A DNA stretch of 47,211 bases from Acidobacteriota bacterium (GCA_022340585.1 JAJDNS010000118.1:1-47211), one strand, 5' to 3'; shown: positions 16,246-25,789, counted from the first letter of the stretch. Made by a program: numbers and translations. Notes: a model not told the origin generated them from the letters alone.

Positions 16246-18506
16246 AGCTCGGCCGAGCCGTCCGTCGCGAGGCCCTCTTCGTGGTCGCCGCCTCCATCGC
16301 CCTGGTCGCCTTCGCCTGCCTCCTCCCTCCGACCTTCTTCGAGGGAACGGACTGGCTCCGGCTCCACCTGCCGAACAAGATCCACGCCACCGAAAGCCTG
16401 CGGGGAGGAGAACTCCCCCTCTGGAATCCCTACGCCAGCCTCGGGCGCCCGTTTCTCGCCGACACGGAGACGGCGGTGTTGTACCCGCCCAACCTGCTGT
16501 ACCTCGCCACCGACCCGTCCTCCGGGCTCCTTCTCCTGACCCTCGCCCACTTCATCCTCGGTCTCGTCGGCATGCTGGCGCTCGGCCGCGCGCTCGGGAT
16601 GGAGCGCTGGGCCTCCTGGCTGGCCGGGGCCTGCTTCCTCTGGAGCGCGCCCCTGGTGGCCCGCCTCTCGGCGGGCCAGGTCCCCTACGCCCACGCCACC
16701 TGCTACGTGCCCCTCCTCTTCTACCTCGCCCTCCGGCTGCAGGACCGCTTCTCTCTCGCTCGCCTCACGGCCCTCGCCGCCACCCTGGCCCTCCAGCTGG
16801 TCTGCGGCCACCCGCAGATCGCCTGGGTGACCTGGCTCGGGCTGGGCTCCTTTCTCCTGGGCCGGGCGCTGCCGCCCACCCGACGCCCCCTGGTCGCGGT
16901 GGCCAGGGGTGTCGGAGGTCTGGCCCTGGCCCTTCTCGCCGCCTTCGCCCTCTCCAGTCCCATGCTCCTGCCCTTCCTGGAGCTGGCCTCCGAAGGCAAC
17001 AGGTCGGCGCCGTCGGTGACCTTTGCCGCCGGAGGGGCCCTGGAATGGTGGCAGTGGACCTCGCTGGCCCTGCCCGACGGAGGACGGCGGGTGTTCTCCT
17101 GGGAGGTCAACCTCTACGCCGGGATCCTCCCGGTCGTGGCCGGGCTCGCCGGCCTGCTTCGCGTCCGCGACGGCAACGTCCGGGGACTGCTCCTGGCCTC
17201 CCTGGCCGGGGCCCTCGTCGCCGCGGGCACACGCACGCCGGCCTTCGTCCTCCTCTACCACCTCGTGCCGGGCCTCTCGAGCTTTCACATCCACTCCCGG
17301 GCGGCACTGCTGGTCGTCTTCGCCCTGATCCTCGGGGCCGGGTTGTTCCTCTCGCGGGCGGATCCGCCGCGCCGGGTGGCAGCGAGTCTCGGCGCGGGGG
17401 TCGCGCTGGCGGTGGTCGCCCCCCTCCTCTTCCGCTTCGCCGCCCCGGTGCCGGATGCGGCGGCGGAGCCGTTCCCGCTGACTCGCCTCGCTCTCGCCGG
17501 GCTGGTGGCGGTCCTTGCCGCCGGCACCCTGCTCCGGGCCCCGGGCCGCGGGAGGCTGGGCGCACGTGTGGCCCTCGCCGTCGTGGTCCTCACCGAGCTC
17601 GGGGTCACCACGGGTGCGGCCCGACGCGCCTGGCACTTCCCGGTGTCCACCGCGAACGAGCGGCCCGTCTTCGAGGCCCTCGTTGAGGCCGGACTCTACG
17701 AGAGCAATGGCGTCCCGCCCCGGATCGCGCTGCCGCCCTGGATCGTCCGCCAGAACGCCGGGCTCCTCTACAAATGGGCGGATATCGCCGGATACAATGC
17801 GCTCACCCTGAGCCGAGTGTGGATCTACCTGCACGAGACCCTCGGGCTCACACCGCCGCTCGACGAGAACACCTATCCCTCGAGACACCTCTACGACCAC
17901 GGGCCCTTCCCCTACGACTCCATGAGCATCGTCGCGGGCTGGAAGATGGAATGGCAACGCTCCGGCCCCGGATCGGAGGTGGGCGGCTGGCAGCCTCCCC
18001 CGGGCCGGCTCGTCCTCCGCGACTCGACGGACCCGCGGGCGTATCTCCTCACCGCGGTCAGGCCCGTGTCGCACTGGCGCGAGGCGGTGACCGCGATGAC
18101 CGCGGGGCACGACTTCCACCGGGTGGCCCTCGTGGAGACGGAAACAGGGCTGGCCTCCTCCGCGGAGTCCCTCGGTGAGGACGACGCCGCCCGCGTCGAG
18201 ATCGTCTCCTTCCGTCCCGAGCACGTGGTGCTGGAGACCGAGTCCGCGGCCCCGGCCCTGCTCGTCCTCGCCGAGGCGTGGTACCCCGGCTGGACCGCCA
18301 CTGTCGATGGCGCCCCCGCTCCTTGCCTTCCCGCCAACGCCTGGATGCGCGCCGTCCCTGTGCCCGCCGGGGCACACCGGGTCGAGATGCGCTTCCACTC
18401 GCGGTGGCTGGGGCCGGGCGCCCTGGTGGCCCTGCTCACCGCAGCCACGTTGGGTGTCCTCGTGCGCCGGGAGCGGCGGAGAAGGCCGACGGCGGCCCGG
18501 AGCTGA
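16242..18506 (+). CDS. YfhO-like polytopic membrane protein
   Basis: A 754-residue protein. GTG 16242 is chosen because GGAGG lies 5 nt upstream and the first helix begins soon after; an open frame back to 16110 is not protein-like. Twelve or so membrane helices span about 10-450. The large first loop has HLPNKIHATESLRGGELPLW and NPYASLGRPFLADTETAVLY, and a second motif is GHPQIAWV. The C-terminal exoplasmic domain (about 530-725) ends with WYPGWTATVDG and a final helix. These match the YfhO family, linked in Gram-positives to adding sugars to cell-wall or membrane polymers; here the substrate is unknown. It is translationally coupled to the HEAT-repeat gene. Confidence 0.85.
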   Translation: MKLGRAVRREALFVVAASIALVAFACLLPPTFFEGTDWLRLHLPNKIHATESLRGGELPLWNPYASLGRPFLADTETAVLYPPNLLYLATDPSSGLLLLTLAHFILGLVGMLALGRALGMERWASWLAGACFLWSAPLVARLSAGQVPYAHATCYVPLLFYLALRLQDRFSLARLTALAATLALQLVCGHPQIAWVTWLGLGSFLLGRALPPTRRPLVAVARGVGGLALALLAAFALSSPMLLPFLELASEGNRSAPSVTFAAGGALEWWQWTSLALPDGGRRVFSWEVNLYAGILPVVAGLAGLLRVRDGNVRGLLLASLAGALVAAGTRTPAFVLLYHLVPGLSSFHIHSRAALLVVFALILGAGLFLSRADPPRRVAASLGAGVALAVVAPLLFRFAAPVPDAAAEPFPLTRLALAGLVAVLAAGTLLRAPGRGRLGARVALAVVVLTELGVTTGAARRAWHFPVSTANERPVFEALVEAGLYESNGVPPRIALPPWIVRQNAGLLYKWADIAGYNALTLSRVWIYLHETLGLTPPLDENTYPSRHLYDHGPFPYDSMSIVAGWKMEWQRSGPGSEVGGWQPPPGRLVLRDSTDPRAYLLTAVRPVSHWREAVTAMTAGHDFHRVALVETETGLASSAESLGEDDAARVEIVSFRPEHVVLETESAAPALLVLAEAWYPGWTATVDGAPAPCLPANAWMRAVPVPAGAHRVEMRFHSRWLGPGALVALLTAATLGVLVRRERRRRPTAARS

Positions 18507-18534
18507 CGCGACGGCGCCCCCGAAGCCGCGTCAG
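18503..18534. terminator. Bidirectional hairpin between the YfhO-like and DUF3999 genes
   Basis: CTGACGCG (18503-18510) and CGCGTCAG (18527-18534) form a perfect 8-bp stem; an inner GGC/GCC can extend it. The stop codon of each convergent gene (TGA 18504-18506 and TCA 18531-18533) lies inside an arm. The whole 24-bp gap is loop. No U-run is present on either side. Confidence 0.55.
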
Positions 18535-19763
18535 ACCGAGCGGAGGGCGCGCCAGGTGACGACGGCCAGCGCGACCACGACGGCCAGGAGCCCGATCCAG
18601 AGGAAGAACGGGTGGCGCTCCGACCAGGGCAGGACGTCCGCCTCGAAGCGGCGCCGGACCGGCGGGCCCAGCTCGACCACCGCGACCTCCGGGGTCTCGT
18701 CCAGGGTCCGGGCGAGGTCGTACTCCGGGGCGGGGAGGTCCGGTGAGCCGTAGGCCAGGCGGTACTCGCCACCGGTCTCGGCTGCGAAGATCACGCGCTC
18801 CAGTGGGACCTGGACCCTCACGCTCTCGAAGTCGAGGGGACGGTCGTCGCCGTTGAGCACCCGTACCCGCAGTCCCCGCGAGCGTCCCCGGGCGTCGATG
18901 CGCGTCTTCACCCGCTCCTCGGCCCCGGCCTCGAGGCGGAAGATCACGTCACGTCCCAGCGGGTCCCAGAGAGGCGGCCACCCCGAGCCGTCGCCGGGGA
19001 CCCTCCCGACGTCGCGGCGGATCTCGGTCCGCACCTCCCGGAAGAAGCGCTCGTCCGCCACCTCGAGGACCACGGCCTCGAAGGGCTGGTGGCGGGCCCC
19101 GAGGTCGAGGGTGAGCCAGGTCTCCCCGGGGCGCGCCTCCGGCGCCCGGCTCCACCCCGGCACGACCGTCGCCTCGCGCCGGCCCGGCCTTCCCGCCGGT
19201 ACCCAGGCCTCGAGGATCTCGAGGCGCATGCGCTCGCGCTGCCCCGGGTGGACGGTGAGCCGGAGGAGCGGGAAGTCGTTCCTCGGCAGGGCCACGGTCT
19301 CGTAGCGCGCCGGCGGCGGCCCGGGGACCGCGAACACCCAGGCCTCCTCGACCAGGGTGGTCCAGGACTCGCCGTCGTCGCTCCCCTCCACCCGGACGCG
19401 CCGGCGGAAGTTGCCGCCATTCAGACCCAGGACCAGGTGGTCCTTGTCGACCCGCGCGCCGAAATCCAGGACCACGGTGGCCGAGCGATCCCGGCCGTGC
19501 CCCCGGTTCCGCATCCGGGGACGGACCTCAGGCCGCGCCTCGCCCCGCCCCCGGTCGAGTACGTAGGCCACGTCGTCGCCGCCGGAGTCGAGGATCCTCA
19601 GGTCCCCGAGGTCCTCCCGGGCCGCCTCGTAGACGTGGCGGTCGAGGAAGACGGCGGTGAGGCCGGGGGCCGCGACCTCGATGGGGCGCTCGAACTCCGG
19701 GGGAAGCGGGGGGGCGACCGTCCCCGCGGCCAGGATCAGGAGCCCGATGGGCAGAGAGCTCAC
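18531..19763 (-). CDS. DUF3999 family exported membrane-anchored protein
   Basis: A 410-residue protein with an N-terminal signal (LPIGLLILAAGTVAPP), a large periplasmic part and one C-terminal helix (FLWIGLLAVVVALAVVTW). The middle holds two discoidin-like segments, for example VRVEGSDDGESWTTLVEE and RNDFPLLRLTVHP, which fits DUF3999. The start is GTG 19763: GGAGG lies 7 nt upstream and the GTG overlaps the stop of the DUF2339 gene (GTGA). The pairing of DUF2339 and DUF3999 recurs in other bacteria and suggests a complex; the function is not known. Confidence 0.85.
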   Translation of the reverse strand: MSSLPIGLLILAAGTVAPPLPPEFERPIEVAAPGLTAVFLDRHVYEAAREDLGDLRILDSGGDDVAYVLDRGRGEARPEVRPRMRNRGHGRDRSATVVLDFGARVDKDHLVLGLNGGNFRRRVRVEGSDDGESWTTLVEEAWVFAVPGPPPARYETVALPRNDFPLLRLTVHPGQRERMRLEILEAWVPAGRPGRREATVVPGWSRAPEARPGETWLTLDLGARHQPFEAVVLEVADERFFREVRTEIRRDVGRVPGDGSGWPPLWDPLGRDVIFRLEAGAEERVKTRIDARGRSRGLRVRVLNGDDRPLDFESVRVQVPLERVIFAAETGGEYRLAYGSPDLPAPEYDLARTLDETPEVAVVELGPPVRRRFEADVLPWSERHPFFLWIGLLAVVVALAVVTWRALRSV

Positions 19764-22345
19764 GCTGCGTCCTCCGGCGCGACGAGACGCTCCCGGAAGC
19801 GGAGGTTCAGCCAGGCCCCAGCCAGGAGCAGAACGCCCAGGGCCAGGAACGAGAGCATCCGGTAGAGAGTGGGCAGCGTGGCGAGATCCACCATCACCAC
19901 CTTGAGAGCGGTCACCCCGAACAGTGCATATGCGGCGTAGAAGAGGGCGCGCGACCGGAGCGCGAGCCCCGAGGCCAGGAGCCCGGTGGCGAACACGGTC
20001 CACAGCACCGAGAGGGCCAGGCCCGCCTGTCGCCGGGCGGTCAGGACCGTGGCGTCGTCGCCGGCGAGGCGGGCGACGCGCGTCTTCTCGTCGAAGACGC
20101 TCCAGGTCTCGGCGGTGAGGAGGCCAAAGAGCAGGGCGAGGCCGAGGGGGCCGAGCAAGAAGCTCGCCACCTGGTCGAGGATCTCCCCCTCGTCTCGGGA
20201 CGGGGCGGTCAGGCGACGGGCGAGGAACACCGAGGCGATCACGAGAAGCCAGGTCCCAAACACCGGATTCAGGACCGGTGTGAAGGCGCCGTCGTGGAGC
20301 GGGAAGTGTCGGGCCGCCAGCCGAGTCACGGCGAGGAACAGAACGAGGTAGCCGCCGATCCGGGCGAGGCGCGAGTCGTGGCGCACGCCCAGCCAGAGGA
20401 GCACGAGGGCCTCGAAGGCCCAGGCCAGGGTGATCCCGAACAGGCCGAGCTGGACGGGGATGGCCAGGGTGACGAACATGGCGGCCAGGGACAGGGTGAC
20501 CCGGGCCCAGAGCGTCTGTCCCGGCACCCGCCGGGCAGCGAGGCCCAGGGCCAGGTGCAGGGCGCCGAGCCCGGCGGCAGCCGGCCCCCGGAGGCCCGGG
20601 GCCGCCCATCCGAGGGCGTGGTCGAGGACGAGCCACGCGAGGGCGGCGGCCACGATCTGGGTCACACCGTCGGCCACTCCGAGGGTCGAACCGGCCTTCG
20701 GCCGGGGAACGTCCCGAGCGAGCCCGCGCACAGCCACCGCGACGGCATAGGCCGCGGCCACGCCCAGCCCCAGCAGCACGAGATCGCCGGTACGGTCGGC
20801 CTCGAAGAACGTGTCCCACCAGGCGAACACGGCGATGGCCCCCAGGGCCACACCCACGGTCTCCGCCCACTCCCAGCGGCGGCGGGCCAGGACGGCCAGA
20901 CCCGCCTGGGCCACCAGGAGGAAGAGCAGGGGGATCGGGCGATCGGTCTCCCCCGTCATCGCGGCCGCGGCCACGCCTCCGGCCACGAGGGCGATCCCCG
21001 AGAAGACGGTCCCGGGAACCTGGGCGGGGGTGCCGAGAACCAGGAGCGCCCCCCCGCCCACAACCCACGCCGCAGCCAGGCCGAAGGCGGCGGCATCGTA
21101 GTGGTGTACGGCCCAGGCGAGGAAGGGCAGACCCGCCGCGAGGCTCGCGGCGAGGGCGACCACCGTGCCGAAGGGCACGGCGGCCCGGAGACCCACGCCG
21201 GCGAGGACGAGGGAGAGGGGAAGGAGGATCTCCGGGCGGTCCGCGTCGGCACCCAGGAGCGCGAGACCCACCGCAGCGGCGGCAAGGACCGCGGCGAAGC
21301 CCGGACCCCGCTCCTTGCGGGCCGCCCCGAGACCGAACAGCGCGGTGAAGAGGACGAGCCCCACCGCCGCCACCTCGAAGCGCTCCGGCCGGAAGTGGGA
21401 AGCGTACCAGCCCAGGTACAGGATCGCGGTGCCGAGGAATGCCAGGGGAAGGGTCTCCACCCAGGGCTTCCGCCGGTCCAGCCAGATCGCCCCGGCCCCC
21501 AGGAGGAGCAAGTAGGCGAACAGGCTCTCGGCCTTGTCCTCACCGGTCGACAGGAGGACCGGGGTGAGGTAGCCACCGACCCAGGCGAGGGCGGCCAGGA
21601 GACGGGCCCGAAGGCGGTCGGCGACCGCCACCGAGCACGCCGTCACCACCAGCATCACCACACCCGAGAGGGTCCGGGGCACGAGGTCGTAGAACCCGTG
21701 GGCGGCGTAGGCGGACACGTAGAGGCCGGCGAAGCCGGCGGCGGCGAGCCCCTGGCCCAGAGGGCGGTACACACCCCTGATGAAGCGCAGGCCGGCGGCC
21801 ACCAGGCCGAGGCTGAAGACCGAGCCCGACAGGACCCGCCCGGCAGGGCCGACCCAGTTGTTCTCCCAGGCGTAGCGGACGAAGAAGCCGAGGAAGACCA
21901 CGACCGCCAGGCCGCCGGCCCCCACCAGGATCTTCGGCCCGAGGTTCGTGGCGAAGTCAACCGAGGGGGCCCGGCGGGCGGGTGCGGGACGACGCATCGT
22001 CGAGGGCGCGGCTCGGGGCGGGACCTCGTCGCGGGACGGCAGGATCGGAGGCTCAGCCGGTGGCTCGGACGGAGTATCCTCGGCCGGGGTGACGGGGGGC
22101 ACCGGAGCCGCCGGGGCCGGCGACGGGCGCGGAGGCGCCACTTCGGGAGTCTCGGCCGGAGCCGGGGCCGGCGCCCCGGTTCGCCCCACCCCTCTCACCA
22201 GCCGGGCGAGGCGGGCATCCAGGCGCTCCAGACGCCTCTCGAGGCGGGCCACCCGAGCCAGGGCCACCAGCGCGAAAACGGGAGAGGCGATCGCGAAGAG
22301 GAACAGGGTACCGACGACCAGGATCGCCACTGCTTCCACGCTCAA
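19760..22345 (-). CDS. DUF2339 family large polytopic membrane protein
   Basis: An 861-residue protein. An N-terminal helix is followed by a short coiled coil (ARLERRLERLDARLARL), a Pro/Ala-rich linker of about 70 residues and then more than 20 hydrophobic segments from about residue 140 to the end. The motif TNLGPKILVGAGGLAVVVFL at the start of the membrane part and GQGLAAAGFAGLYVSAYAAH are typical of DUF2339. It has no catalytic signature that I can see. It is 60 bp downstream of the PCM-like gene and overlaps the DUF3999 gene by 4 bp, so these three form one likely operon. Confidence 0.9.
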   Translation of the reverse strand: MSVEAVAILVVGTLFLFAIASPVFALVALARVARLERRLERLDARLARLVRGVGRTGAPAPAPAETPEVAPPRPSPAPAAPVPPVTPAEDTPSEPPAEPPILPSRDEVPPRAAPSTMRRPAPARRAPSVDFATNLGPKILVGAGGLAVVVFLGFFVRYAWENNWVGPAGRVLSGSVFSLGLVAAGLRFIRGVYRPLGQGLAAAGFAGLYVSAYAAHGFYDLVPRTLSGVVMLVVTACSVAVADRLRARLLAALAWVGGYLTPVLLSTGEDKAESLFAYLLLLGAGAIWLDRRKPWVETLPLAFLGTAILYLGWYASHFRPERFEVAAVGLVLFTALFGLGAARKERGPGFAAVLAAAAVGLALLGADADRPEILLPLSLVLAGVGLRAAVPFGTVVALAASLAAGLPFLAWAVHHYDAAAFGLAAAWVVGGGALLVLGTPAQVPGTVFSGIALVAGGVAAAAMTGETDRPIPLLFLLVAQAGLAVLARRRWEWAETVGVALGAIAVFAWWDTFFEADRTGDLVLLGLGVAAAYAVAVAVRGLARDVPRPKAGSTLGVADGVTQIVAAALAWLVLDHALGWAAPGLRGPAAAGLGALHLALGLAARRVPGQTLWARVTLSLAAMFVTLAIPVQLGLFGITLAWAFEALVLLWLGVRHDSRLARIGGYLVLFLAVTRLAARHFPLHDGAFTPVLNPVFGTWLLVIASVFLARRLTAPSRDEGEILDQVASFLLGPLGLALLFGLLTAETWSVFDEKTRVARLAGDDATVLTARRQAGLALSVLWTVFATGLLASGLALRSRALFYAAYALFGVTALKVVMVDLATLPTLYRMLSFLALGVLLLAGAWLNLRFRERLVAPEDAA

Positions 22346-22405
22346 CTCCAGGGGTCGAGGCCCGACACGGTCTCCCGCACCGTGGTCTCGCCCGGTCGGC
22401 CCGGG

Positions 22406-23107
22406 CTAGTGACGCACCTCGCCGGTCATTGGAACGAAGCGCACGTCCATGACGCGTTTCTCCTCGAAACGATCGCCCCGTCTCGTCACCACGACCAGCT
22501 CCTGCCAGGCATCGCCCACGGGCAGAACGAGCCGCCCCCCGTCCCCCAGCTGCTCTTTGAGCGGCTCGGGGATGCGCGGGGCAGCAGCAGTCACGATGAT
22601 CGCATCGAAGGGTGCCGCCTCCGGCCAGCCCAGGTAGCCGTCACCGGCCCGGACCTCGACGTTGGTGTACCCCAGGTCCTTCAGGAGCTCAGCGGACTGC
22701 TGCGCGAGGGGGGCCACGATCTCGATCGAGTAGACGCGGGGAACGATCTCGGCCAGCACCGCAGCCTGATAGCCCGATCCGGTGCCCACCTCCAGCACCG
22801 TCTCGCTACCGTCGAGGTCCAGGGCCTGGGTCATGAACCCGACAATGTAGGGCTGGGAGATGGTCTGTCCATGGCCAATGGGCAACGGGTGGTCGGCGTA
22901 GGCCTGGGAGGCGAACTCCTCGGGAACGAAAAGGTGGCGCGGGACCGCCCGCATCGCGGCCAGCGTCCGCTCGTCGCGCACTCCACGCGCGGCGATCTGC
23001 TGGGCCACCATCTCCTCGCGTTCCCGTGCGCGGGTCGCGTCGTCGCGATCGGGAGCCGGACGGCAGGAGAGCGCGGTCAAGGCCAGGAACCAGGGCATCC
23101 AGTGCAT
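22406..23107 (-). CDS. pcm: PCM-type protein-L-isoaspartate O-methyltransferase, apparently exported
   Basis: This enzyme family methylates L-isoaspartyl residues in damaged proteins with S-adenosylmethionine, starting their repair. The 233 residues include the SAM motif VLEVGTGSGYQAAVLAEI, the upstream HGQTISQPYIVGFMTQ and RAVPRHLFVPEEF. The oddity is the N terminus: MHWMPWFLALTALSCR reads like a lipoprotein signal, with a non-canonical lipobox (ALSC). A periplasmic location would be puzzling because SAM is cytosolic; a cytoplasmic form from a later start is not obvious. TAGAAT (23123-23128) lies 15 nt upstream of the ATG on this strand as a possible -10 box. Confidence 0.88.
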   Translation of the reverse strand: MHWMPWFLALTALSCRPAPDRDDATRAREREEMVAQQIAARGVRDERTLAAMRAVPRHLFVPEEFASQAYADHPLPIGHGQTISQPYIVGFMTQALDLDGSETVLEVGTGSGYQAAVLAEIVPRVYSIEIVAPLAQQSAELLKDLGYTNVEVRAGDGYLGWPEAAPFDAIIVTAAAPRIPEPLKEQLGDGGRLVLPVGDAWQELVVVTRRGDRFEEKRVMDVRFVPMTGEVRH

Positions 23108-23254
23108 GAACGTGCCGTTTCCATTCTAGCGAATGCCGGCGCCCGACGCCCCCCATTCTCGCCCGAGGGCCCATCGTGACCCAACTGACCCGGCGTGGCG
23201 CCGAAAGGGCCGCGGGTGAGCCGCGGGAGCTAGAATTGGGGGGGGAACCCCCTC

Positions 23255-25789
23255 ATGCCTCAGGCTCGTTGCCGTCTGTGTCTTGCCGTCGTGGCTGTCC
23301 TGGCTGCCTCGAGCGCGAGGGGAGTGCGGCCTGCCGTCGCCGACGTTCGTGTGGTCCGGATCAAGGCGGTGGCCGACGAGGCCTTCCGCGAGGAGAAGGG
23401 CTGGGAGAAGGAGATCCGCGAGCACCTCGCCTGGTCGGACGAGAAGCTGCGCGAGCTCGCGGGCATCGGCCTCGACCTGATCGCGGTGGAGCCATGGACG
23501 ACACACCGGAGCTCGGCCATGCCGCTCCTCCTCAACGAGCTGCGGGTCGGGGTCGCGAAGGACGGGGCCGACGCCGTGATCGGTTTCACGGGCCACCCGC
23601 CTCCGGTGACGATGATGCTCCTCCCGGGCGGTCCGGTGAGGTACCCGGTGCCCTTCACGGCCGGAATCGCCTTCCCCCTGGGTGACCGGGTGGTCGTCCG
23701 GCGCACCCAGTGGAAGAAGCTCACCCGCCACACGCTGATCCACGAGGTCGCGCACCTCTTCGGAGGGCTCCACGTCGCGGACAAGAGCATCATGGAGACC
23801 AACACCGACCGGATGAGCTTCCGGCTGGACCCGTTCAACCGGCGCGTGCTCGAGCTCACGCGCGACCGCGACTTCGACCGCGGCATCCGGGAGATCCCTC
23901 GCGACGAGGTCGCGGCGCTGGTCCACCTGTACCGCCAGGCCCCCCTGCGCCGGGAGGACGATCCCGACACCGCCATCCGGATCGCCTACCTGCACATGTC
24001 GGTCGGCGAGGTCGAGGATGCCCTCGAGGAGTTTCGAAGAGCGGTTCGGATCGCCCCCGAGCAGAGCCGGGACATCATTCGACACGCGATCATCCCCGAG
24101 CTCGAGACGTGGGCCGAGAAGAACGAGCTGACGGTCCAGACCCGCTACGTGCTGGCGCAGGCGTATTTCCTGGTCGAGCGCTGGGCGGATGCCTCGGTCC
24201 TGCTGCGGCCGAGCTGCCGCCCGCCCACGGAGGATGCCCGGTCGTGCGCGCTCCTTGGGGCAGCGTACCTCAAGTCCGGAGACCTGGATCTGGCCGAGCC
24301 GCCGCTGCGGACCGCCCTCCAGCGGGACGACTCCCTGGCCGAGGCCTACAACACCCTCGGCAGCGTCTACGCCGCCGCAGGACGCTTCGACGAGGCCCTC
24401 GAGTCCTTCGGACGGGCCCAGGAGCTCGCCCCCGACCACGTGGACACCCACTTCAACACCGGCCTCACCTATCTCGCTGCCGACAGGCCCGGAGCGGCGG
24501 AGGCCTCGTTCCGTGAGGTGCTCCGGCTGCGCGAGACCCACGACGAGGCGCGAGCCAAGCTCGCCCTGGCGCTGGCCCGGCAGGGTCAGGGCAAAGAGGC
24601 CCGGGAGCTCGTCGAGCCGTTCGAGAAACGCCGGACCCTGTCGGCGTTCACCCTGCGCGACATGGCGGAGGTCTACTTCCTCTCCGGCGACACCGAGGAG
24701 GCGTTCGAGAAGATCCAGCTGGCCAAGAAGGGCGGGATCGATGTCGAGGCCGTCGAGGCCCTTGTCCGGGAGGGCGGTGGGCAGCCCCGGAGGGTTCGGG
24801 CCGGCGACCTGATCGAGCAGGCACAGGCCTACTTCCGCACCGGCCGGTACGACATGGCTCGCGCGCTCCTGCGACGCGCGGAGGAAGAGAAGCCACGGGA
24901 GCCGAGGATCCACTACTGGCTCGGCCGCGTGGCGACCGGCGAGAGGAACACAGAGCAGGCGCGTGGACACTTCCGGCGCTCCCTCGAGCTCGACCCGGAG
25001 TTCCTCCTCTCGCGTTACGAGCTCGGCCGACTCGCCTTCGGCGAGGAGAACTACGCCGAGGCGGTGTCGCTGCTCGAGCCATACGTGGCGAAGGGGGAGG
25101 CCGGAAGCGGCGCCCACTACATGCTGGGAAGGAGCGAGTTCGAGCTCGGCAATTCACGGCAAGCCGAGGAGCATCTGCGCGCCGCCATCCGCAAGCGGTC
25201 CGACGACGGGAACTCCTTCTACTTCCTGGCCCGGGTCCTCCTCGACCAGGGCCGCGAGGAAGAGGCTCGTCGGGAGCTCGAGCTGGCCGTCGACTCCCGT
25301 TCGCTCCCGGACTGGAGGCGGGAGGACGCTCACCTCCGCCTGGCCCGCCTGCTCGACGCCGCCGGCGCCGGCGGGGCGGCGGAGGATCACGTGAGCGCCG
25401 CCCTCCGTGTCGGCGCCCCCAGGACGACGAACGCCACCGTGGACTCCGCTCCCCCTCCGACCGACCAGATCGAGATCGTGCGCATCGCCCCCTCGCCGGC
25501 GAAGGCACTGGCCCGAGGGCGCGAGGTCCGGATCATGCTCACGGTGAGTTTCGACCTCTGGAGCGCGAACCGGGGCACCGTGTTCCTCGCCCCCCAGGAC
25601 GCGAGCGGCGGCACTCTCGTCCGGCCCCAGCCCCGGGCCTCCGTGGAGCGGGGCCGCGGAGAGGTCACACTGGAGGCCACGATCACACCTCCGGCGAGCG
25701 GCGCCTTCGTCCAGGTCTTCCTGGCCCTCCACGCCGAGGGGGAGCGCACGTCGACCGCGGTGGCCCGGGTGCGCTACGCCCTGGAGTGA
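23255..25789 (+). CDS. Metzincin-like zinc protease domain fused to tetratricopeptide repeats
   Basis: An 844-residue secreted protein. The signal peptide (LCLAVVAVLAASSARG) is followed by a protease-like domain to about residue 225. It has the full zinc motif HEVAHLFGGLH at 163-173 (HExxHxxGxxH), followed at once by a Met-turn-like SIM (M180), as in metzincins such as matrixins and archaemetzincins. From about 235 to 720 TPR helices follow, for example LAEAYNTLGSVYAAAGRFDE and HYWLGRVATGERNTEQARGH. The last about 120 residues look like a beta-rich Ig-type domain (VRIMLTVSFDLWS). Protease substrate and partners are unknown. A run of eight G and five C lies just before the ATG, with TAGAAT (23231-23236) further up. 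The VWFA-related gene is 42 bp downstream. Confidence 0.82.
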   Translation: MPQARCRLCLAVVAVLAASSARGVRPAVADVRVVRIKAVADEAFREEKGWEKEIREHLAWSDEKLRELAGIGLDLIAVEPWTTHRSSAMPLLLNELRVGVAKDGADAVIGFTGHPPPVTMMLLPGGPVRYPVPFTAGIAFPLGDRVVVRRTQWKKLTRHTLIHEVAHLFGGLHVADKSIMETNTDRMSFRLDPFNRRVLELTRDRDFDRGIREIPRDEVAALVHLYRQAPLRREDDPDTAIRIAYLHMSVGEVEDALEEFRRAVRIAPEQSRDIIRHAIIPELETWAEKNELTVQTRYVLAQAYFLVERWADASVLLRPSCRPPTEDARSCALLGAAYLKSGDLDLAEPPLRTALQRDDSLAEAYNTLGSVYAAAGRFDEALESFGRAQELAPDHVDTHFNTGLTYLAADRPGAAEASFREVLRLRETHDEARAKLALALARQGQGKEARELVEPFEKRRTLSAFTLRDMAEVYFLSGDTEEAFEKIQLAKKGGIDVEAVEALVREGGGQPRRVRAGDLIEQAQAYFRTGRYDMARALLRRAEEEKPREPRIHYWLGRVATGERNTEQARGHFRRSLELDPEFLLSRYELGRLAFGEENYAEAVSLLEPYVAKGEAGSGAHYMLGRSEFELGNSRQAEEHLRAAIRKRSDDGNSFYFLARVLLDQGREEEARRELELAVDSRSLPDWRREDAHLRLARLLDAAGAGGAAEDHVSAALRVGAPRTTNATVDSAPPPTDQIEIVRIAPSPAKALARGREVRIMLTVSFDLWSANRGTVFLAPQDASGGTLVRPQPRASVERGRGEVTLEATITPPASGAFVQVFLALHAEGERTSTAVARVRYALE

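Noticed and set aside
15969..18398. Minus-strand open frame of 809 codons
   Set aside because: Antisense to the HEAT and YfhO-like genes, with the same shadow composition and no recognisable fold.
20294..23179. Plus-strand open frame of 961 codons
   Set aside because: It runs antisense to DUF2339 and pcm; its product is Gly/Glu/Arg/His-rich low complexity with no domain. Such frames are expected opposite GC-rich genes.
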